DNA from: Variovorax sp. DXTD-1
GTDB taxonomy: Bacteria; Pseudomonadota; Gammaproteobacteria; Burkholderiales; Burkholderiaceae_C
Assembly (NCBI RefSeq): GCF_003984625.1
Contig: NZ_RWKH01000011.1
Span: 113,057 to 177,056, forward strand
Length of the DNA stretch: 64,000 nucleotides
Reading direction: 5' to 3'
In this document: positions 1-11,691 of the stretch, piece after piece
Layout of the letters: every line of letters starts with the position of its first letter
Position numbering within the stretch: position 1 is the first letter of the stretch
Notes under the pieces: generated by a model
The model's input: the letters and a program-made list of their open reading frames with translations, nothing else
Told to the model about the DNA's origin: nothing
The model's database searches: none
Position numbers and translations under genes: made by a program

Positions 1-1
1 A

Positions 2-1315
2 TCCGCCAACAACAAGCCCGATGCCGAGCAGCGGCGCTACCAGAGCGGCTTCGGCAACGAGTACGCCTCCGAGGCCGTGGCCGGTGCCCTGCCCCAGGGC
101 CGCAACAACCCGCAGCGCGCGCCCTTCGACCTTTACACCGAGCTGCTCTCGGGCACCGCCTTCACCGCGCCGCGCCATGAAAACCGCCGCACCTGGCTGT
201 ACCGCCGCCAGCCTTCGGTGGTGTCCGGCCGCTACCAGCCGTATGCCCAGCCGCACTGGAGCACCGGCGCCGACCGCGAGATCGCACTGCCGCCCGAGCC
301 CCTGCGCTGGCATCCGATGCCGCTCGACGGCGCGGCCGACGTGGACTTTGTCGACGGCATGCACACCATTGCGGCCAACGGCGATGCGGAATCGCAGGTC
401 GGCATCGGCTCGCTCATGTACCTTGCAGGCCGCTCGATGGAGAAGCGCGCCTTCGTCAATGCCGACGGTGAAATGCTCGTCGTGCCGCAGCAGGGCCGCC
501 TCGTGATCACGACCGAGCTGGGCGTGCTCGACGTGAAGCCCGGCGAGATTGCGGTGCTTCCGCGCGGCATGGTGTTCAAGGTGGCATTGCCCGACGGAAT
601 CTCTCGCGGCTATGTCTGCGAAAACTATGGCGCACATTTCCGCCTGCCCGAACTCGGCCCCATCGGCTCGAACGGCCTGGCCAATGCGCGCGACTTCCAG
701 GCGCCCGTGGCGGCCTTCGAGGAAGACGGCGGCGCCTACGAACTGGTGAAGAAGTTCGGCGGCCGCTTCTGGAAGGCGCCCACCAGGCAGTCGCCGTTCA
801 ACGTGGTCGCATGGCACGGCAACCTGGCGCCGGTGAAGTACGACACGGCCAACTTCATGGTGATCGGCTCCATCAGCTTCGACCATCCCGATCCGTCGAT
901 CTTCACCGTGCTGACCTCGCCGAGCGACACACCCGGCACCGCGAACTGCGATTTCGTGATCTTCCCGCCGCGCTGGATGGTGATGGAAAACACCTTCCGT
1001 CCGCCATGGTTCCATCGCAACCTCATGAGCGAATTCATGGGCCTGGTGCTCGGCGAATACGACGCCAAGCCGGGCGGCTTCAAGCCCGGCGGCGCGAGCC
1101 TGCACAACTGCATGGTGCCGCACGGACCCGACGAGGAAGCCTTCGACAAGGCCACGAACACCGACCTGAAGCCGCACAAGCTGGACAACACGCTGGCCTT
1201 CATGTTCGAGAGCCGCTACCGCTTCATTCCGACGAACTTCGCGCTGCAGAGCCCCGCGCTCGACATCGACTACGCCGATTGCTGGGCCGGCCTCAAGGAC
1301 CAGTTCAAACCCTGA
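2..1315 (+). CDS. hmgA: Homogentisate 1,2-dioxygenase (5' end cut by window)
   Basis: Opens the aromatic ring of homogentisate to maleylacetoacetate in tyrosine/phenylalanine breakdown, using mononuclear Fe(II). The frame is open from base 2 and reads [13 protein letters not shown], the conserved HmgA N-terminal region, so the true start lies left of the window; ATG at 77 is internal. The metal region is present: [12 protein letters not shown] (coded about 1008-1043) followed by [12 protein letters not shown]. The C-terminus is intact. fahA follows 40 bases downstream on the same strand, so the two form a homogentisate operon. The isomerase gene (maiA) is not in the window. Identification is firm; only a few N-terminal residues are missing. 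Confidence 0.96.
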   Translation, partial: SANNKPDAEQRRYQSGFGNEYASEAVAGALPQGRNNPQRAPFDLYTELLSGTAFTAPRHENRRTWLYRRQPSVVSGRYQPYAQPHWSTGADREIALPPEPLRWHPMPLDGAADVDFVDGMHTIAANGDAESQVGIGSLMYLAGRSMEKRAFVNADGEMLVVPQQGRLVITTELGVLDVKPGEIAVLPRGMVFKVALPDGISRGYVCENYGAHFRLPELGPIGSNGLANARDFQAPVAAFEEDGGAYELVKKFGGRFWKAPTRQSPFNVVAWHGNLAPVKYDTANFMVIGSISFDHPDPSIFTVLTSPSDTPGTANCDFVIFPPRWMVMENTFRPPWFHRNLMSEFMGLVLGEYDAKPGGFKPGGASLHNCMVPHGPDEEAFDKATNTDLKPHKLDNTLAFMFESRYRFIPTNFALQSPALDIDYADCWAGLKDQFKP

Positions 1316-1355
1316 CGGCCGACGAGCAGACGCCACATCCAAAGAAAGACATTCC

Positions 1356-2630
1356 ATGACCATCGCACTGAACGCCACCCACGACCCGAAGCTGCGCAGC
1401 TGGGTTGCCTCGGCCAACGAAGCCGGCTGCGACTTCCCGATCCAGAACCTGCCCTTCGGCCGTTTTCGCGCGGCGGGCAGCAGCGAGGCCTTTCGCATCG
1501 GGGTTGCCATCGGCGACCAGGTGCTCGACCTGAAGGCCGCAGGCCTGGTCGATACCGACGACATGAACACGCTGATGAACGCGGGCGTGAAAGACCGCCA
1601 GGCACTCCGCGCGGCCATCTCGGCGGGCCTTGCGGAAGGCAGCGGCAAAGAGGCCGCATGGTCGAAGGCACTGCTGCCGCAGGCCAGGGCCGAGCTCACC
1701 GTGCCCTGCCGCATCGGCGACTACACCGACTTCTACACGGGCATTCACCACGCCACCACCATCGGCAAGCTGTTCCGCCCCGACCAGCCGCTGATGCCCA
1801 ACTACAAGTGGGTGCCCATCGGCTATCACGGCCGTGCATCGTCGATCGACGTGAGCGGCCAGGTCTTCAAGCGCCCGCAGGGCCAGACCAAGGCGCCAGA
1901 CGCCGCAGAGCCGAGCTTCGGCCCTTCGAAGCGGCTCGACTACGAGCTGGAGCTGGGCTTCTTCATCGGCCGCGGCAATGCGCTCGGTGAACCGATTGCC
2001 ATCGGCGACGCCGAAGACCACCTGTTCGGCGTGACGCTGCTCAACGACTGGTCGGCGCGCGACCTGCAAGCCTGGGAATACCAGCCGCTCGGCCCGTTTC
2101 TCGCGAAGAATTTCGCCAGCACGCTCTCGCCGTGGATCGTGACGATGGAGGCGTTGGCGCCGTTCCGCGCCCGCTTCGAGCGGCCGGCGGGAGATCCGCA
2201 GCCTCTCGCGTACCTCGACGCGCCGTCGAACCGCGACAGCGGCGCGCTCGACATCACGCTCGAGGTGCTGCTGCAGACCGCAAAGATGCGCGCCGCGGGC
2301 GAAGCGCCCACGCGGCTCACGCGCGGCAACACCACCGAGGCCGCCTACTGGACCGCCGCGCAGCTCGTCACGCACCACACGGTGAACGGCTGCAACCTGC
2401 AGCCCGGCGACCTGCTGGGCTCCGGCACGCTCTCGGGCCCCAAGCCCGACCAAGCCGGCTCGCTGATGGAGCTGACGCTCGCCGGCAAGCAGCCGATCAC
2501 GCTGCCCAACGGCGAGAAGCGCACTTTCCTTGAAGACGGCGACACGCTGGTCATGCGCGGCTACTGCGAGCGGGAGGGCGCGGTGCGCATCGGCTTGGGT
2601 GAAGTCAGCGGCACGGTGGCTGGGGCTTGA
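1356..2630 (+). CDS. fahA: Fumarylacetoacetase
   Basis: Final enzyme of homogentisate catabolism, hydrolysing fumarylacetoacetate to fumarate and acetoacetate. The 424-residue length matches the family. An N-terminal SH3-like domain (PFGRF near residue 33) is followed by the FAH catalytic fold, with YTDFYTGIHHA (about residues 123-133) holding the metal and catalytic residues, then DYELELGFFIG and LNDWSARDLQAWEYQPLGPF. ATG at 1356 follows a purine-rich AAAGAAAG stretch. It is cotranscribed with hmgA. It is distinct from the smaller FAH-fold HpaG proteins near 43 kb, which act on a different ring-cleavage product. Confidence 0.96.
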   Translation: MTIALNATHDPKLRSWVASANEAGCDFPIQNLPFGRFRAAGSSEAFRIGVAIGDQVLDLKAAGLVDTDDMNTLMNAGVKDRQALRAAISAGLAEGSGKEAAWSKALLPQARAELTVPCRIGDYTDFYTGIHHATTIGKLFRPDQPLMPNYKWVPIGYHGRASSIDVSGQVFKRPQGQTKAPDAAEPSFGPSKRLDYELELGFFIGRGNALGEPIAIGDAEDHLFGVTLLNDWSARDLQAWEYQPLGPFLAKNFASTLSPWIVTMEALAPFRARFERPAGDPQPLAYLDAPSNRDSGALDITLEVLLQTAKMRAAGEAPTRLTRGNTTEAAYWTAAQLVTHHTVNGCNLQPGDLLGSGTLSGPKPDQAGSLMELTLAGKQPITLPNGEKRTFLEDGDTLVMRGYCEREGAVRIGLGEVSGTVAGA

Positions 2631-2638
2631 GGTGTTGT

Positions 2639-2747
2639 CCCCTCTCCCTCTGGGAGAGGGCTAGGGTGAGGGCAGTGGGCCTCACCACATCGCGCGGCCT
2701 TGATAGCCGCTTGCCCTCACCCCAACCCTCTCCCAGAGGGAGAGGGA
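2639..2747. repeat. Large inverted repeat between convergent fahA and mrdA
   Basis: Two 36-base arms (2639-2674 and 2712-2747) are near-perfect reverse complements, differing at about three positions, around a 37-base centre. The arms are built on CCCTCTCCC and GGGTGAGGG. The element fills the gap between the convergent stops of fahA and mrdA and could fold as a long hairpin on either strand. It resembles REP/BIME-like intergenic palindromes of other proteobacteria. A role as a bidirectional transcription barrier is inference. Confidence 0.8.
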
Positions 2748-2756
2748 GAAAGACAA

Positions 2757-4724
2757 TCAGGGTGCGGTCGCAGCAGTCGACGCCACCGGCCAAGCCACTT
2801 CGCTCGCCACGCGCGGCTTGCCGATCGGCGCGCCGGCCTTGCCGATCCTGACGGCGGCCAAGTCGGCCTCGCTCGGGTACTGGTCCATCAACACGTAGTC
2901 GAACACGCGGCGCGCAATGGGTGCCGCGGCGCCCGCGCCCCAACCGGCGTTCTCGACAATCACCGCCAGGGCGATCTTCGGGTTGCTGACGGGTGCAAAC
3001 GCCATGAAAAGCGCGTGATCGCGCTGGTGCTCTTCGAGCGCGCGGGCGTTGTACTTGGTGTTCTGCGCCTGCGTCACAGCCTGTGCCGTCCCCGTTTTGC
3101 CGGCCGCCTGGTAGCCCGCGCCGGCAAACACGCTGCGCGCGGTGCCGCTGGTCACCACGCTGGTCAGTCCTTCGCGGATCACCGCGATGTTGGCCGGCGT
3201 GTAGCCGAGGTTCTCCGCAGGCGGTTGCGGCAGCGGGGCGACTTCGCCGCTCACCGTGTTGCGCGTGGCGAGAGCAAGGTGCGGCTTGCGTTTCATGCCG
3301 CCATCGGCCACGATGGCCGTGGCCTGCGCGAGCTGCAGCATGGTGAAGGTGTTGTAGCCCTGGCCGATACCCAGCGAAATGGTTTCGCCCGCGTACCACT
3401 TCTTCTGCTCGGGCCGCTTGTAGGCGTTGCGCTTCCATTCGGTGCTGGGCAGCACGCCGCGCACCTCGCCGCCCAGGTCGATGCCGGTGAGCTGCCCGAA
3501 GCCCAGCGGCTTCATGAAATCATGGATCAGGTCCACGCCCATCTCGTTGGCCAGGGAGTAGTAATAGATGTTGCTCGACACCTGAATGGAACGCCGCATG
3601 TCGACGCCGCCCAGGTTGCCCTCGGGGCTGCCGAAGCGGTGGCCGCCGAAGTTGAAATACCCGGGGTCGTTCACCACCACGCTGGCGCCGCGCTTGCCGG
3701 TTTGCAATGCAGCCAGCGCCATGAAGGGCTTGTAGGTCGAGCCGGGCGGATAGGTGCCGCGCAGGGCCCGGTTGAGCAGCGGCTTGTCGAGCGATTCGCT
3801 GAGCTCTTTCCAGCTTTCGGTGTCGATGCCTTCGACGAAAAGATTGGGGTCGAAGGTCGGCTTGCTCACGAAGGCCAGCACCTCGCCGGTCTTGGGGTCG
3901 ATGGCCACCAGCGCGCCGCGGCGGTCGCCGAACATGTCTTCGACCAGCTTCTGCAGCTTGATGTCGAGCGACAGCATCACGGTGTTGCCCGGGGTGGCCG
4001 GATGGCTGGCAAGCCGGCGCACCGCGCGGCCGCCGGCCGAGGTTTCCATCTGCTCGACGCCGGTCTGGCCGTGCAGCGTCTTTTCGTAGCTCTGCTCGAT
4101 GCCGAGCTTGCCGATGTAGTCGGTGCCCTTGTAGTTGGCCTGGTCTTCCTCGGCCCAGTCTTCCATCGCGGTCTTCTCGCGCTGGTTGATGCGGCCGATG
4201 TAGCCGAGCACGTGCGAGGCGACCTCGCCATGCGGATAGTTGCGGAACAGCCGCGCCTTGATTTCCACGCCCGGAAAGCGGTAGCGCTGCGCCGCGAAGC
4301 GGGCCACCTCCTCGTCGCTCAGGCGGGTGCGGATCGGAATGGAGTCGAAGCTGCGAGAGTCTTCGCGCAGGCGCTTGAAGCGGCGGCGGTCGCGCGGCGA
4401 AACCTCGAGCACCTGGGTCAGGGCGTCGATGGTCTCTTCGACGTCGCCCACCTTGGAAGGCGTAATCTCCAGCGTGTAGGCCGAGTAGTTCGAGGCCAGC
4501 ACGATGCCGTTGCGGTCGAGAATGAGCCCGCGGTTGGGCACCACCGGCACGATGGCCGTGCGGTTGCTCTCGGCCTGCTCGGCCAGGTCGTCGTGCCGCA
4601 CCACCTGCAGGTAGAACAGCCGCGCGCCCAGCAGCCCGAAGGCAAACAGCACCACCATGCCGATCACGATCACGCGGCGCTTGAAGCGCGCGAGGTCGGC
4701 GGCAACGTTGCGGATTTCGGTCAT
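2757..4724 (-). CDS. mrdA: Penicillin-binding protein 2 (elongasome transpeptidase)
   Basis: Cross-links peptidoglycan during rod elongation; inner-membrane protein with a periplasmic catalytic domain. It has 655 residues: a short cytoplasmic stretch, one membrane helix (about 17-40), a dimerisation domain with the PNRGLILDRNG motif (63-73), then the transpeptidase domain. All three active-site motifs are intact: STYK (Ser329, Lys332), SSN (383-385) and KTG (543-545). It is the last gene of mreB-mreC-mreD-mrdA. rodA, its usual partner, does not follow; a palindromic repeat and the convergent fahA do. ATG at 4724 begins MTEIRNVAADLARFKRR, normal for the family. Confidence 0.96.
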   Translation of the reverse strand: MTEIRNVAADLARFKRRVIVIGMVVLFAFGLLGARLFYLQVVRHDDLAEQAESNRTAIVPVVPNRGLILDRNGIVLASNYSAYTLEITPSKVGDVEETIDALTQVLEVSPRDRRRFKRLREDSRSFDSIPIRTRLSDEEVARFAAQRYRFPGVEIKARLFRNYPHGEVASHVLGYIGRINQREKTAMEDWAEEDQANYKGTDYIGKLGIEQSYEKTLHGQTGVEQMETSAGGRAVRRLASHPATPGNTVMLSLDIKLQKLVEDMFGDRRGALVAIDPKTGEVLAFVSKPTFDPNLFVEGIDTESWKELSESLDKPLLNRALRGTYPPGSTYKPFMALAALQTGKRGASVVVNDPGYFNFGGHRFGSPEGNLGGVDMRRSIQVSSNIYYYSLANEMGVDLIHDFMKPLGFGQLTGIDLGGEVRGVLPSTEWKRNAYKRPEQKKWYAGETISLGIGQGYNTFTMLQLAQATAIVADGGMKRKPHLALATRNTVSGEVAPLPQPPAENLGYTPANIAVIREGLTSVVTSGTARSVFAGAGYQAAGKTGTAQAVTQAQNTKYNARALEEHQRDHALFMAFAPVSNPKIALAVIVENAGWGAGAAAPIARRVFDYVLMDQYPSEADLAAVRIGKAGAPIGKPRVASEVAWPVASTAATAP

Positions 4725-4794
4725 GGCGGCGTGAGCTTAGGCGCGTGCAAGTGCGTTGGCAAATGCGGCCATGGCAAATGCGGGCGCGTGCGGC

Positions 4795-4885
4795 CGCCGC
4801 CGGGCCGCCCCAAGGCGAGCCGCGCCTCCCCCTCGGGGGGTGGAGTTACACGCAGCGAAGCGAAGTGAAAAGCCGGGGGGCACCA
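4795..4885. repeat. GC-rich intergenic element inside the mreD-mrdA gap
   Basis: The 164-base gap between mreD and mrdA contains CCTCCCCCTCGGGGGG followed by GCAGCGAAGCGAAGTG. A related pattern (CCCCCGGCAGGGGG then GCGAAGCGACACGAAGTG) occurs at 56880-56957. The arrangement, a C/G-rich palindrome followed by repeated GCGAAG words, suggests a dispersed intergenic repeat family. No coding capacity is evident. Its boundaries are approximate. Confidence 0.45.
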
Positions 4886-4888
4886 TGA

Positions 4889-5410
4889 CTAGAGGGGACG
4901 GTTCTCGTCGGGTTCCGGCGTGCGGCGCTGGGGCGCCAGCAGCAGCGCCGTTGCCAGCGGCCACAGCGCGGCCTCGACCACCGGGGAGGCCAGCACCCAC
5001 CAGCCCGGAAATATGCCGCCGCCGATCATGCGCGTCACCACCTCGATGAACTGCGAGAGCGCAAAGAGCGGCAGCACCTGCAGCGCCTGCGACGCCACGG
5101 GGTACCAGAGCAGGCGCCGGTGGATGGTGATCGCGAAGAAGCCCAGCGTGGTGTAGGACAGTGCATGCTGGCCCAGCATGGACGCCTGGTGCACGTCCAT
5201 GCACAGCCCGAAGACGAAGGCCGCGCCAATGCCCACGCGCATCGGCTGGTGCACGCCCCAGAACACGATGGCCAGCGCGAGCAGGTCGGGCATCCACGCG
5301 GCGCGGCCGATCGGAATCATGTTGATGAGCAGCGCCACCACCAGGCTCGACCACATGAAGAGCGGGCTGACGGGCAGCAGGAGCTGCTGTTGGCCGGGGC
5401 GTTTGATCAT
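4889..5410 (-). CDS. mreD: Rod shape-determining protein MreD
   Basis: Integral membrane partner of MreC in the elongasome. It has 173 residues, mostly hydrophobic, with about five to six membrane segments and the MreD-like stretch FVFGLCMDVHQASMLGQHAL (about residues 65-84). ATG at 5410 overlaps the mreC stop in an ATGA, indicating translational coupling and excluding the much longer open frame upstream, which merely shadows mreC. Homology is modest, as usual for MreD, but size, topology and position leave little doubt. Confidence 0.93.
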   Translation of the reverse strand: MIKRPGQQQLLLPVSPLFMWSSLVVALLINMIPIGRAAWMPDLLALAIVFWGVHQPMRVGIGAAFVFGLCMDVHQASMLGQHALSYTTLGFFAITIHRRLLWYPVASQALQVLPLFALSQFIEVVTRMIGGGIFPGWWVLASPVVEAALWPLATALLLAPQRRTPEPDENRPL

Positions 5411-6351
5411 CGGGCGCGCTCCGCGGCTTTCTTGTCCGCCTTGGGCTCGGGCTTCTTGCCGCGCGCGGGAGCGGGCGGCGCGGGCGGTGCCGCGGGCGCT
5501 CCCGTGGGCGCCAGCACCAGCACGTAGCGCGCGGCCGTCACGCGCGCCAGCGGAACGCAGTAGATGCGCGCAAAGGCCGAATCGGCACGGCGCTCGATGC
5601 GCTCGATCTTGGCGACCGGCAGGCCGGGCGGATAGACGCCGTCGACGCCGCTGGTGGAGAGCAGGTCGCCCTCCTGCAGATCGGCATTGGCGGCCATGAA
5701 GCGCAGCTCCAGCCCCGCGCCGTGCGCCGATGCATCGCCGAAGGCCACGCTGCGCACGCCGGTGCGGGTGTTCTGCACGGGAATGGAAAGATCGCGGTCG
5801 ATCACCAGCGTGACCTCGCTCGTGAAGGGCAGCACCTGCGTCACCTGGCCGAGCACGCCGTCCGCATCGATCACCGGCGAACCGGCCGCCACGCCGTCCG
5901 TGAGCCCCTGGTCGATGACGATCTTGCGGGTGTACGGGTCGGCGGCGTCGTAGAGCACCTCGGCGGCGCGGCCGGGCGCCTGGGTGGTCTGGCGCAGTTC
6001 GAGCAAGGCGCGAAGGCGCGCGTTGTCTTGCGCGAGCGTGTCGGCCTGGCTCGCACGCTCGGCCTGCTGCATGAGCGCCTTGCGGGCTTCTTCTTCGTTG
6101 CGCTGGGCCGTTTGCAGGTCTTCGAAGTAGCGGCTGCCGCCCACCACGAACTGCACCGGCTTGAGCGCGAGCCACTGCACCGGATAGAGCACCGCGCCCA
6201 CGGCCGCGCGGATCGGCTGAACCAGATGAAAGCGCGCGTCGGCCACCATCAGGAAGAGCGCCAGCGCACCGAAGAAAATCAACTTGCTCAGGGCCGACTG
6301 CCCCTGGTTGAACAGGGGCGGGGCTGTGCGATCGAGCGTGCCCAAGGGCAT
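5407..6351 (-). CDS. mreC: Rod shape-determining protein MreC
   Basis: Periplasmic scaffold linking the MreB cytoskeleton to PBP2 and MreD. It has 314 residues: one N-terminal membrane anchor (about 22-38), a coiled-coil (about 70-120, rich in Glu/Gln/Arg), then the beta-barrel MreC domain with DQGLTDGV and [16 protein letters not shown]. The C-terminal 35 residues are an Ala/Pro/Lys-rich tail, likely disordered. It starts 83 bases after mreB, beyond an intrinsic terminator-like hairpin, and overlaps mreD by four bases. Confidence 0.95.
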   Translation of the reverse strand: MPLGTLDRTAPPLFNQGQSALSKLIFFGALALFLMVADARFHLVQPIRAAVGAVLYPVQWLALKPVQFVVGGSRYFEDLQTAQRNEEEARKALMQQAERASQADTLAQDNARLRALLELRQTTQAPGRAAEVLYDAADPYTRKIVIDQGLTDGVAAGSPVIDADGVLGQVTQVLPFTSEVTLVIDRDLSIPVQNTRTGVRSVAFGDASAHGAGLELRFMAANADLQEGDLLSTSGVDGVYPPGLPVAKIERIERRADSAFARIYCVPLARVTAARYVLVLAPTGAPAAPPAPPAPARGKKPEPKADKKAAERAR

Positions 6352-6383
6352 GGTTCAGGCCTGGCTGTGCAACGTCAGATGGC

Positions 6384-6415
6384 AAAAAGGCCGGCCTGCA
6401 CAAGCAGGGCCGGCC
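6384..6415 (-). terminator. Intrinsic terminator or attenuator between mreB and mreC
   Basis: Read on the minus strand: GGCCGGCCCTGC, loop TTGT, then GCAGGCCGGCC, immediately followed by TTTTT. This is an 11-bp stem with one bulged C and a U-tract, the classic Rho-independent form. It lies 19 bases after the mreB stop and 32 bases before the mreC start. Partial termination here would give more mreB than mreCD-mrdA transcript; that consequence is inferred. Confidence 0.85.
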
Positions 6416-6434
6416 GATGAGGGCAGTGGCGCAT

Positions 6435-7990
<1,556 letters not shown>

Positions 7991-7994
<4 letters not shown>

Positions 7995-9478
7995 GCGGTG
8001 AATTGCATCAGATGGGCGTGGTCGCTCTGGCCAAGGCCTTGGCCGACCGGAAGGTTTCCGCCGTTGAAACCGCGCAGGTTTTCCTCGGCCGCATGAAGGC
8101 CCACGAATCGCTCGGCACCTTCGTGGATGTGAACGAGGAAGTCACGCTGGCCCAGGCCCGTGCGGCCGACGCGCAGCTTGCCGCCGGCAATGCCCCGGCA
8201 CTGGCCGGCGTGCCGATTGCGCACAAGGACATCTTCGTCACCACCGATTTCGCCACCACCGCCGGCTCGAAGATGCTCGCCGGCTACCGCTCGCCCTTCG
8301 ATGCCACCGTGGTGCGCCGCCTGGCCGAAGCCGGTGCGGTCACGCTCGGCAAGCTGAGCTGCGACGAATTCGCCATGGGCTCGGCCAACGAGAACGTGGC
8401 CGTACCCGCCGTGGGCCACGACAAGGCGGTGCCGGTGCAAAACCCCTGGAACCGCGAGCGCATTCCGGGCGGCTCGTCCGGCGCCAGCGCCGCGGCCGTG
8501 GCGGCACGCCTGGCCCCCGCGGCCACCGGCACCGACACCGGCGGCTCGATCCGCCAGCCGGCCTCGTTCTGCGGCATTACGGGCATCAAGCCGACCTACG
8601 GCCGCGCCTCGCGCTACGGCATGGTGGCGTTCGCATCGAGCCTCGACCAGGCCGGCCCCATGGCCCGCTCGGCCGAAGACTGCGCGCTGCTGCTGTCGGC
8701 CTTCTGCGGCCCCGACCTGGACCGCGACTCCACCTCGCTCGACAAGCCCGCCGAAGACTTCAGCCGCTCGCTGAACGATTCGCTCGAGGGCCTGCGCATC
8801 GGCGTGCCGAAGGAGTTCTTCGGCGAAGGCGTGGCGCCGGGCGTGCGCGCCGCCGTCGATGCGGCGCTGGCGCAATACGAGAAGCTCGGAGCCAAGCGCG
8901 TCGAAGTGAGCTTGCCGCGCACCGAGCTGTCGATCCCCGTGTACTACATCCTGGCCGCGGCCGAGGCGTCGAGCAACCTGAGCCGCTTCGACGGCGTGAA
9001 GTTCGGCCACCGCGCCAAGCAGTACAAGGACCTGGGCGACATGTACGAGCGCACGCGCGCCGAAGGCTTTGGCGACGAGGTGAAGCGCCGCATCATGATC
9101 GGCACCTACGTGCTCTCGCACGGCTACTACGACGCCTACTACCTGCAGGCGCAAAAGGTGCGCCGCATGATCGCCGACGACTTCCAGCAGGCCTTCAAGC
9201 AGTGCGACGTGATCGCAGGCCCTGCCGCGCCGACCACCGCGTGGAAGATCGGCGAGCATGGGGACGACCCCGTTGCCGACTACCTCGCAGACATCTTCAC
9301 GCTGCCCGCGTCGCTGGCCGGCCTGCCCGGCATGAGCGTGCCCGCGGGCTTTGATGCAGGCATGCCCGTTGGCCTGCAGCTGATCGGCAACTACTTCGGC
9401 GAAGCGAAGCTGCTCGGTGCAGCGCACCGCTTCCAACAAGCCACTGACTGGCACACGCGCACGCCGGAGGGCTTCTGA
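7991..9478 (+). CDS. gatA: Asp-tRNA(Asn)/Glu-tRNA(Gln) amidotransferase subunit A
   Basis: Glutaminase subunit supplying ammonia to GatB. It has 495 residues in the amidase-signature fold. The Ser-cisSer-Lys triad is visible: Lys79 (IAHKD), Ser162 in GGSSGAS and the nucleophile Ser186 in [11 protein letters not shown]. It overlaps gatC by four bases and lies one base before gatB. The same fold appears in AtzF at 23-25 kb, but this protein sits between gatC and gatB and lacks the AtzF C-terminal domain. Confidence 0.97.
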
Positions 9479-9479
9479 A

Positions 9480-10970
9480 ATGAGCGAGACCGTGAACACC
9501 TTCGAAGCACAACAAGAAGGCCGTCCGACCGGCCCGCTGGTGCGCGGCTATGAAGTCATCATCGGCTTCGAGACGCACGCCCAACTGTCGACCGCGAGCA
9601 AGATCTTCAGCCGCGCCTCCACCGCCTTTGGCGCGGAGCCCAACACGCAAGCCTGCGCGGTCGATCTGGCGCTGCCCGGCACGCTGCCCGTGATGAACAA
9701 GGGCGCCGTCGAACGCGCCATCAAGCTGGGCCTGGCGCTCGGCTCGCACATTGCGCCGCGCAGCGTGTTCGCGCGCAAGAACTACTTCTACCCCGACCTG
9801 CCCAAGGGCTACCAGATCAGCCAGTTCGAAATTCCGGTGGTGCAAGGCGGTTCGGTGTCGTTCTTCCTGGGCGAAGAAAAGAAGACGGTGCGCCTGGTGC
9901 GCGCCCATCTCGAAGAAGACGCCGGCAAGTCGCTGCATGAAGACTTCATCGGCCAGAGCGGCATCGACCTGAACCGCGCCGGCACGCCGCTGCTCGAAAT
10001 CGTGACCGAGCCCGACATGCGCTCCACCGCGGAGGCCGTGGCCTATGCGCGCGAGCTGCACAAGATCGTCACGTGGATCGGCATCTGCGACGGCAACATG
10101 CAGGAAGGCAGCTTCCGCTGCGACGCCAACGTGTCTGTACGCAGGCCCGGCGAAAAGCTCGGCACGCGGCGCGAGATCAAGAACCTGAACAGCTTCAAGT
10201 TCATGCAGCAAGCCATCGACTACGAGATCCGCTGGCAGATCGAGGAGATCGAAGACGGCCGCAAGATCGAACAGGCCACCGTGCTGTTCAACCCCGACAC
10301 GGGCGAGACGCGTGCGATGCGCGCCAAGGAAGACTCGGCCGACTACCGCTACTTCCCCGACCCGGACCTGCCGCCGCTGGTCATTGCGGCCGACTGGATC
10401 GAACGCGTGCGCAGCGAGATGCCCGAGCTGCCGCGGGCGATGGCTGAGCGCTACGTGAGCGACTACGGCCTGTCGGAATACGACGCGGCGCAGCTCACCC
10501 AGAGCCCCTCGCTCGCTCGCTACTTCGACGACGCAGTGAAGGCCGGCGCCACGCCCAAGCTCGCGAGCAACTGGATCACGGGCGAGATGGCACGCCGCCT
10601 GAACGCGCAGGAAATCGGCATCGAGGCCGCACCGGTTTCGGCGCAGCAGCTCGCCCAGCTGGTGCAACGCGTTGCCGACGGCACGCTGCCCAACAACGCG
10701 GCCCGTCAGGTGTTCGATGCCCTCTGGACCGGCGACGGCAGCGATGTCGACGCCATCATCGAAGCCAAGGACCTGAAGCCGATGAACGACACCGGCGCGC
10801 TCGACAAGATCCTGGACGAAGTGATTGCCAAGAACCAGAAGAACGTCGACGAGTACCGCGCCGGCAAGGAAAAGGCCCTGAACGGCCTCGTGGGCCAGGT
10901 GATGAAGGCCAGCGGCGGCAAGGCGAACCCCGCTCAGGTCACCGAACTGCTCAAGGCCAAGCTGGCCTGA
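9480..10970 (+). CDS. gatB: Asp-tRNA(Asn)/Glu-tRNA(Gln) amidotransferase subunit B
   Basis: tRNA-binding kinase/transamidase subunit of GatCAB. It has 496 residues: [14 protein letters not shown] (about 22-35), [15 protein letters not shown], and [11 protein letters not shown] form the catalytic cradle. The C-terminal YqeY-like tail (about 350-496) binds tRNA. ATG at 9480 is one base after the gatA stop. An in-frame start at 9417 lies inside gatA and adds non-family sequence, so it is rejected. Confidence 0.97.
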   Translation: MSETVNTFEAQQEGRPTGPLVRGYEVIIGFETHAQLSTASKIFSRASTAFGAEPNTQACAVDLALPGTLPVMNKGAVERAIKLGLALGSHIAPRSVFARKNYFYPDLPKGYQISQFEIPVVQGGSVSFFLGEEKKTVRLVRAHLEEDAGKSLHEDFIGQSGIDLNRAGTPLLEIVTEPDMRSTAEAVAYARELHKIVTWIGICDGNMQEGSFRCDANVSVRRPGEKLGTRREIKNLNSFKFMQQAIDYEIRWQIEEIEDGRKIEQATVLFNPDTGETRAMRAKEDSADYRYFPDPDLPPLVIAADWIERVRSEMPELPRAMAERYVSDYGLSEYDAAQLTQSPSLARYFDDAVKAGATPKLASNWITGEMARRLNAQEIGIEAAPVSAQQLAQLVQRVADGTLPNNAARQVFDALWTGDGSDVDAIIEAKDLKPMNDTGALDKILDEVIAKNQKNVDEYRAGKEKALNGLVGQVMKASGGKANPAQVTELLKAKLA

Positions 10971-10991
10971 CCGGCCCCTACGGCGGCGGAG

Positions 10992-11681
10992 CTACTTGCC
11001 GCCGCCGTTCTGGGGGGACCAGATCTGCTTCAGGCGCGCGCGCTCTTCGTCGAAGCGCGCGTTCACGCGCTTCTTCTCGTCTTCCTGCTCGCCGATGAAG
11101 CGGTTCTGCACGGCCACGCTCTGCGCGTTGTCTTCGAGCTTGCGGCGCACCGCGCCCGGCGCCTTGCTGATGTCATGCTTGTAGAACTCAAGCTCCTCGT
11201 CGATCTTCTTGCGGTCTTCGGCAAGTTCGGCCAGGCGCTTCTGCGCGGCCTGGATCACCGCATCGATCTGCACCAGCGCCTCCTTGCGCTCCCGCTCGTG
11301 CACGGTCACGTTGGGATAGCGCACCAGCAATGCACGCTCCCGCCGGCGCTCGTCGATCAGGCGCGCGGCCTGCAGCGCCGCCTCGCGGGCCCGGTCTTCG
11401 CGCTCGGCCAGTTCGCGCGCGGTGTAGGTCGGCTCGATCTTGCGGCGAGTGGTGCCGCTCGGGCTCAGTTCGCGCTGCTCGCGGTCGATGCATTCGGCAA
11501 TCGGCCGGTCGGCCGTGAGCGTGCGGCCGCGGGCGTCGGTGCACGAATAGATGGCGGCCGGTGCCGGCGCGGGCTGCGCCGGCGCCGCCATGGGCAACAG
11601 CGCTGCCATCAGCGGCAGCAGCAGCGGCAGCACCGGCGTGGCGAAAGGACGGGCCGGCTGGTCGAGCTTGCGCACGGGCAT
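10992..11681 (-). CDS. Exported DUF4124-like coiled-coil protein
   Basis: Function unknown. The 229 residues from ATG 11681 begin with a signal-like segment (hydrophobic about 15-30, AAPAQP cleavage region). A short DUF4124-like stretch follows (IYSCTDARGRTLTADRPIAECI), then a long charged coiled coil (about 80-215). DUF4124 proteins are periplasmic and common in beta/gammaproteobacteria. The gene lies 10 bases after the pyrE stop on the same strand, so it is probably cotranscribed with pyrE. An upstream start at 11744 would run into pyrE and add no signal-like sequence. Confidence 0.7.
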   Translation of the reverse strand: MPVRKLDQPARPFATPVLPLLLPLMAALLPMAAPAQPAPAPAAIYSCTDARGRTLTADRPIAECIDREQRELSPSGTTRRKIEPTYTARELAEREDRAREAALQAARLIDERRRERALLVRYPNVTVHERERKEALVQIDAVIQAAQKRLAELAEDRKKIDEELEFYKHDISKAPGAVRRKLEDNAQSVAVQNRFIGEQEDEKKRVNARFDEERARLKQIWSPQNGGGK

Positions 11682-11691
11682 GGGAGTGGCC

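Noticed and set aside
2700..4868. Long open frame (722 codons) on the plus strand across mrdA
   Set aside because: Composition shows no family similarity and it lies entirely opposite mrdA, whose catalytic motifs are intact. High GC content produces such antisense frames.
10971..11000. GCC/GGC inverted repeat at the convergent ends of gatB and the DUF4124-like gene
   Set aside because: Stem lies partly inside the second gene and has no U-tract; not convincing as a terminator.
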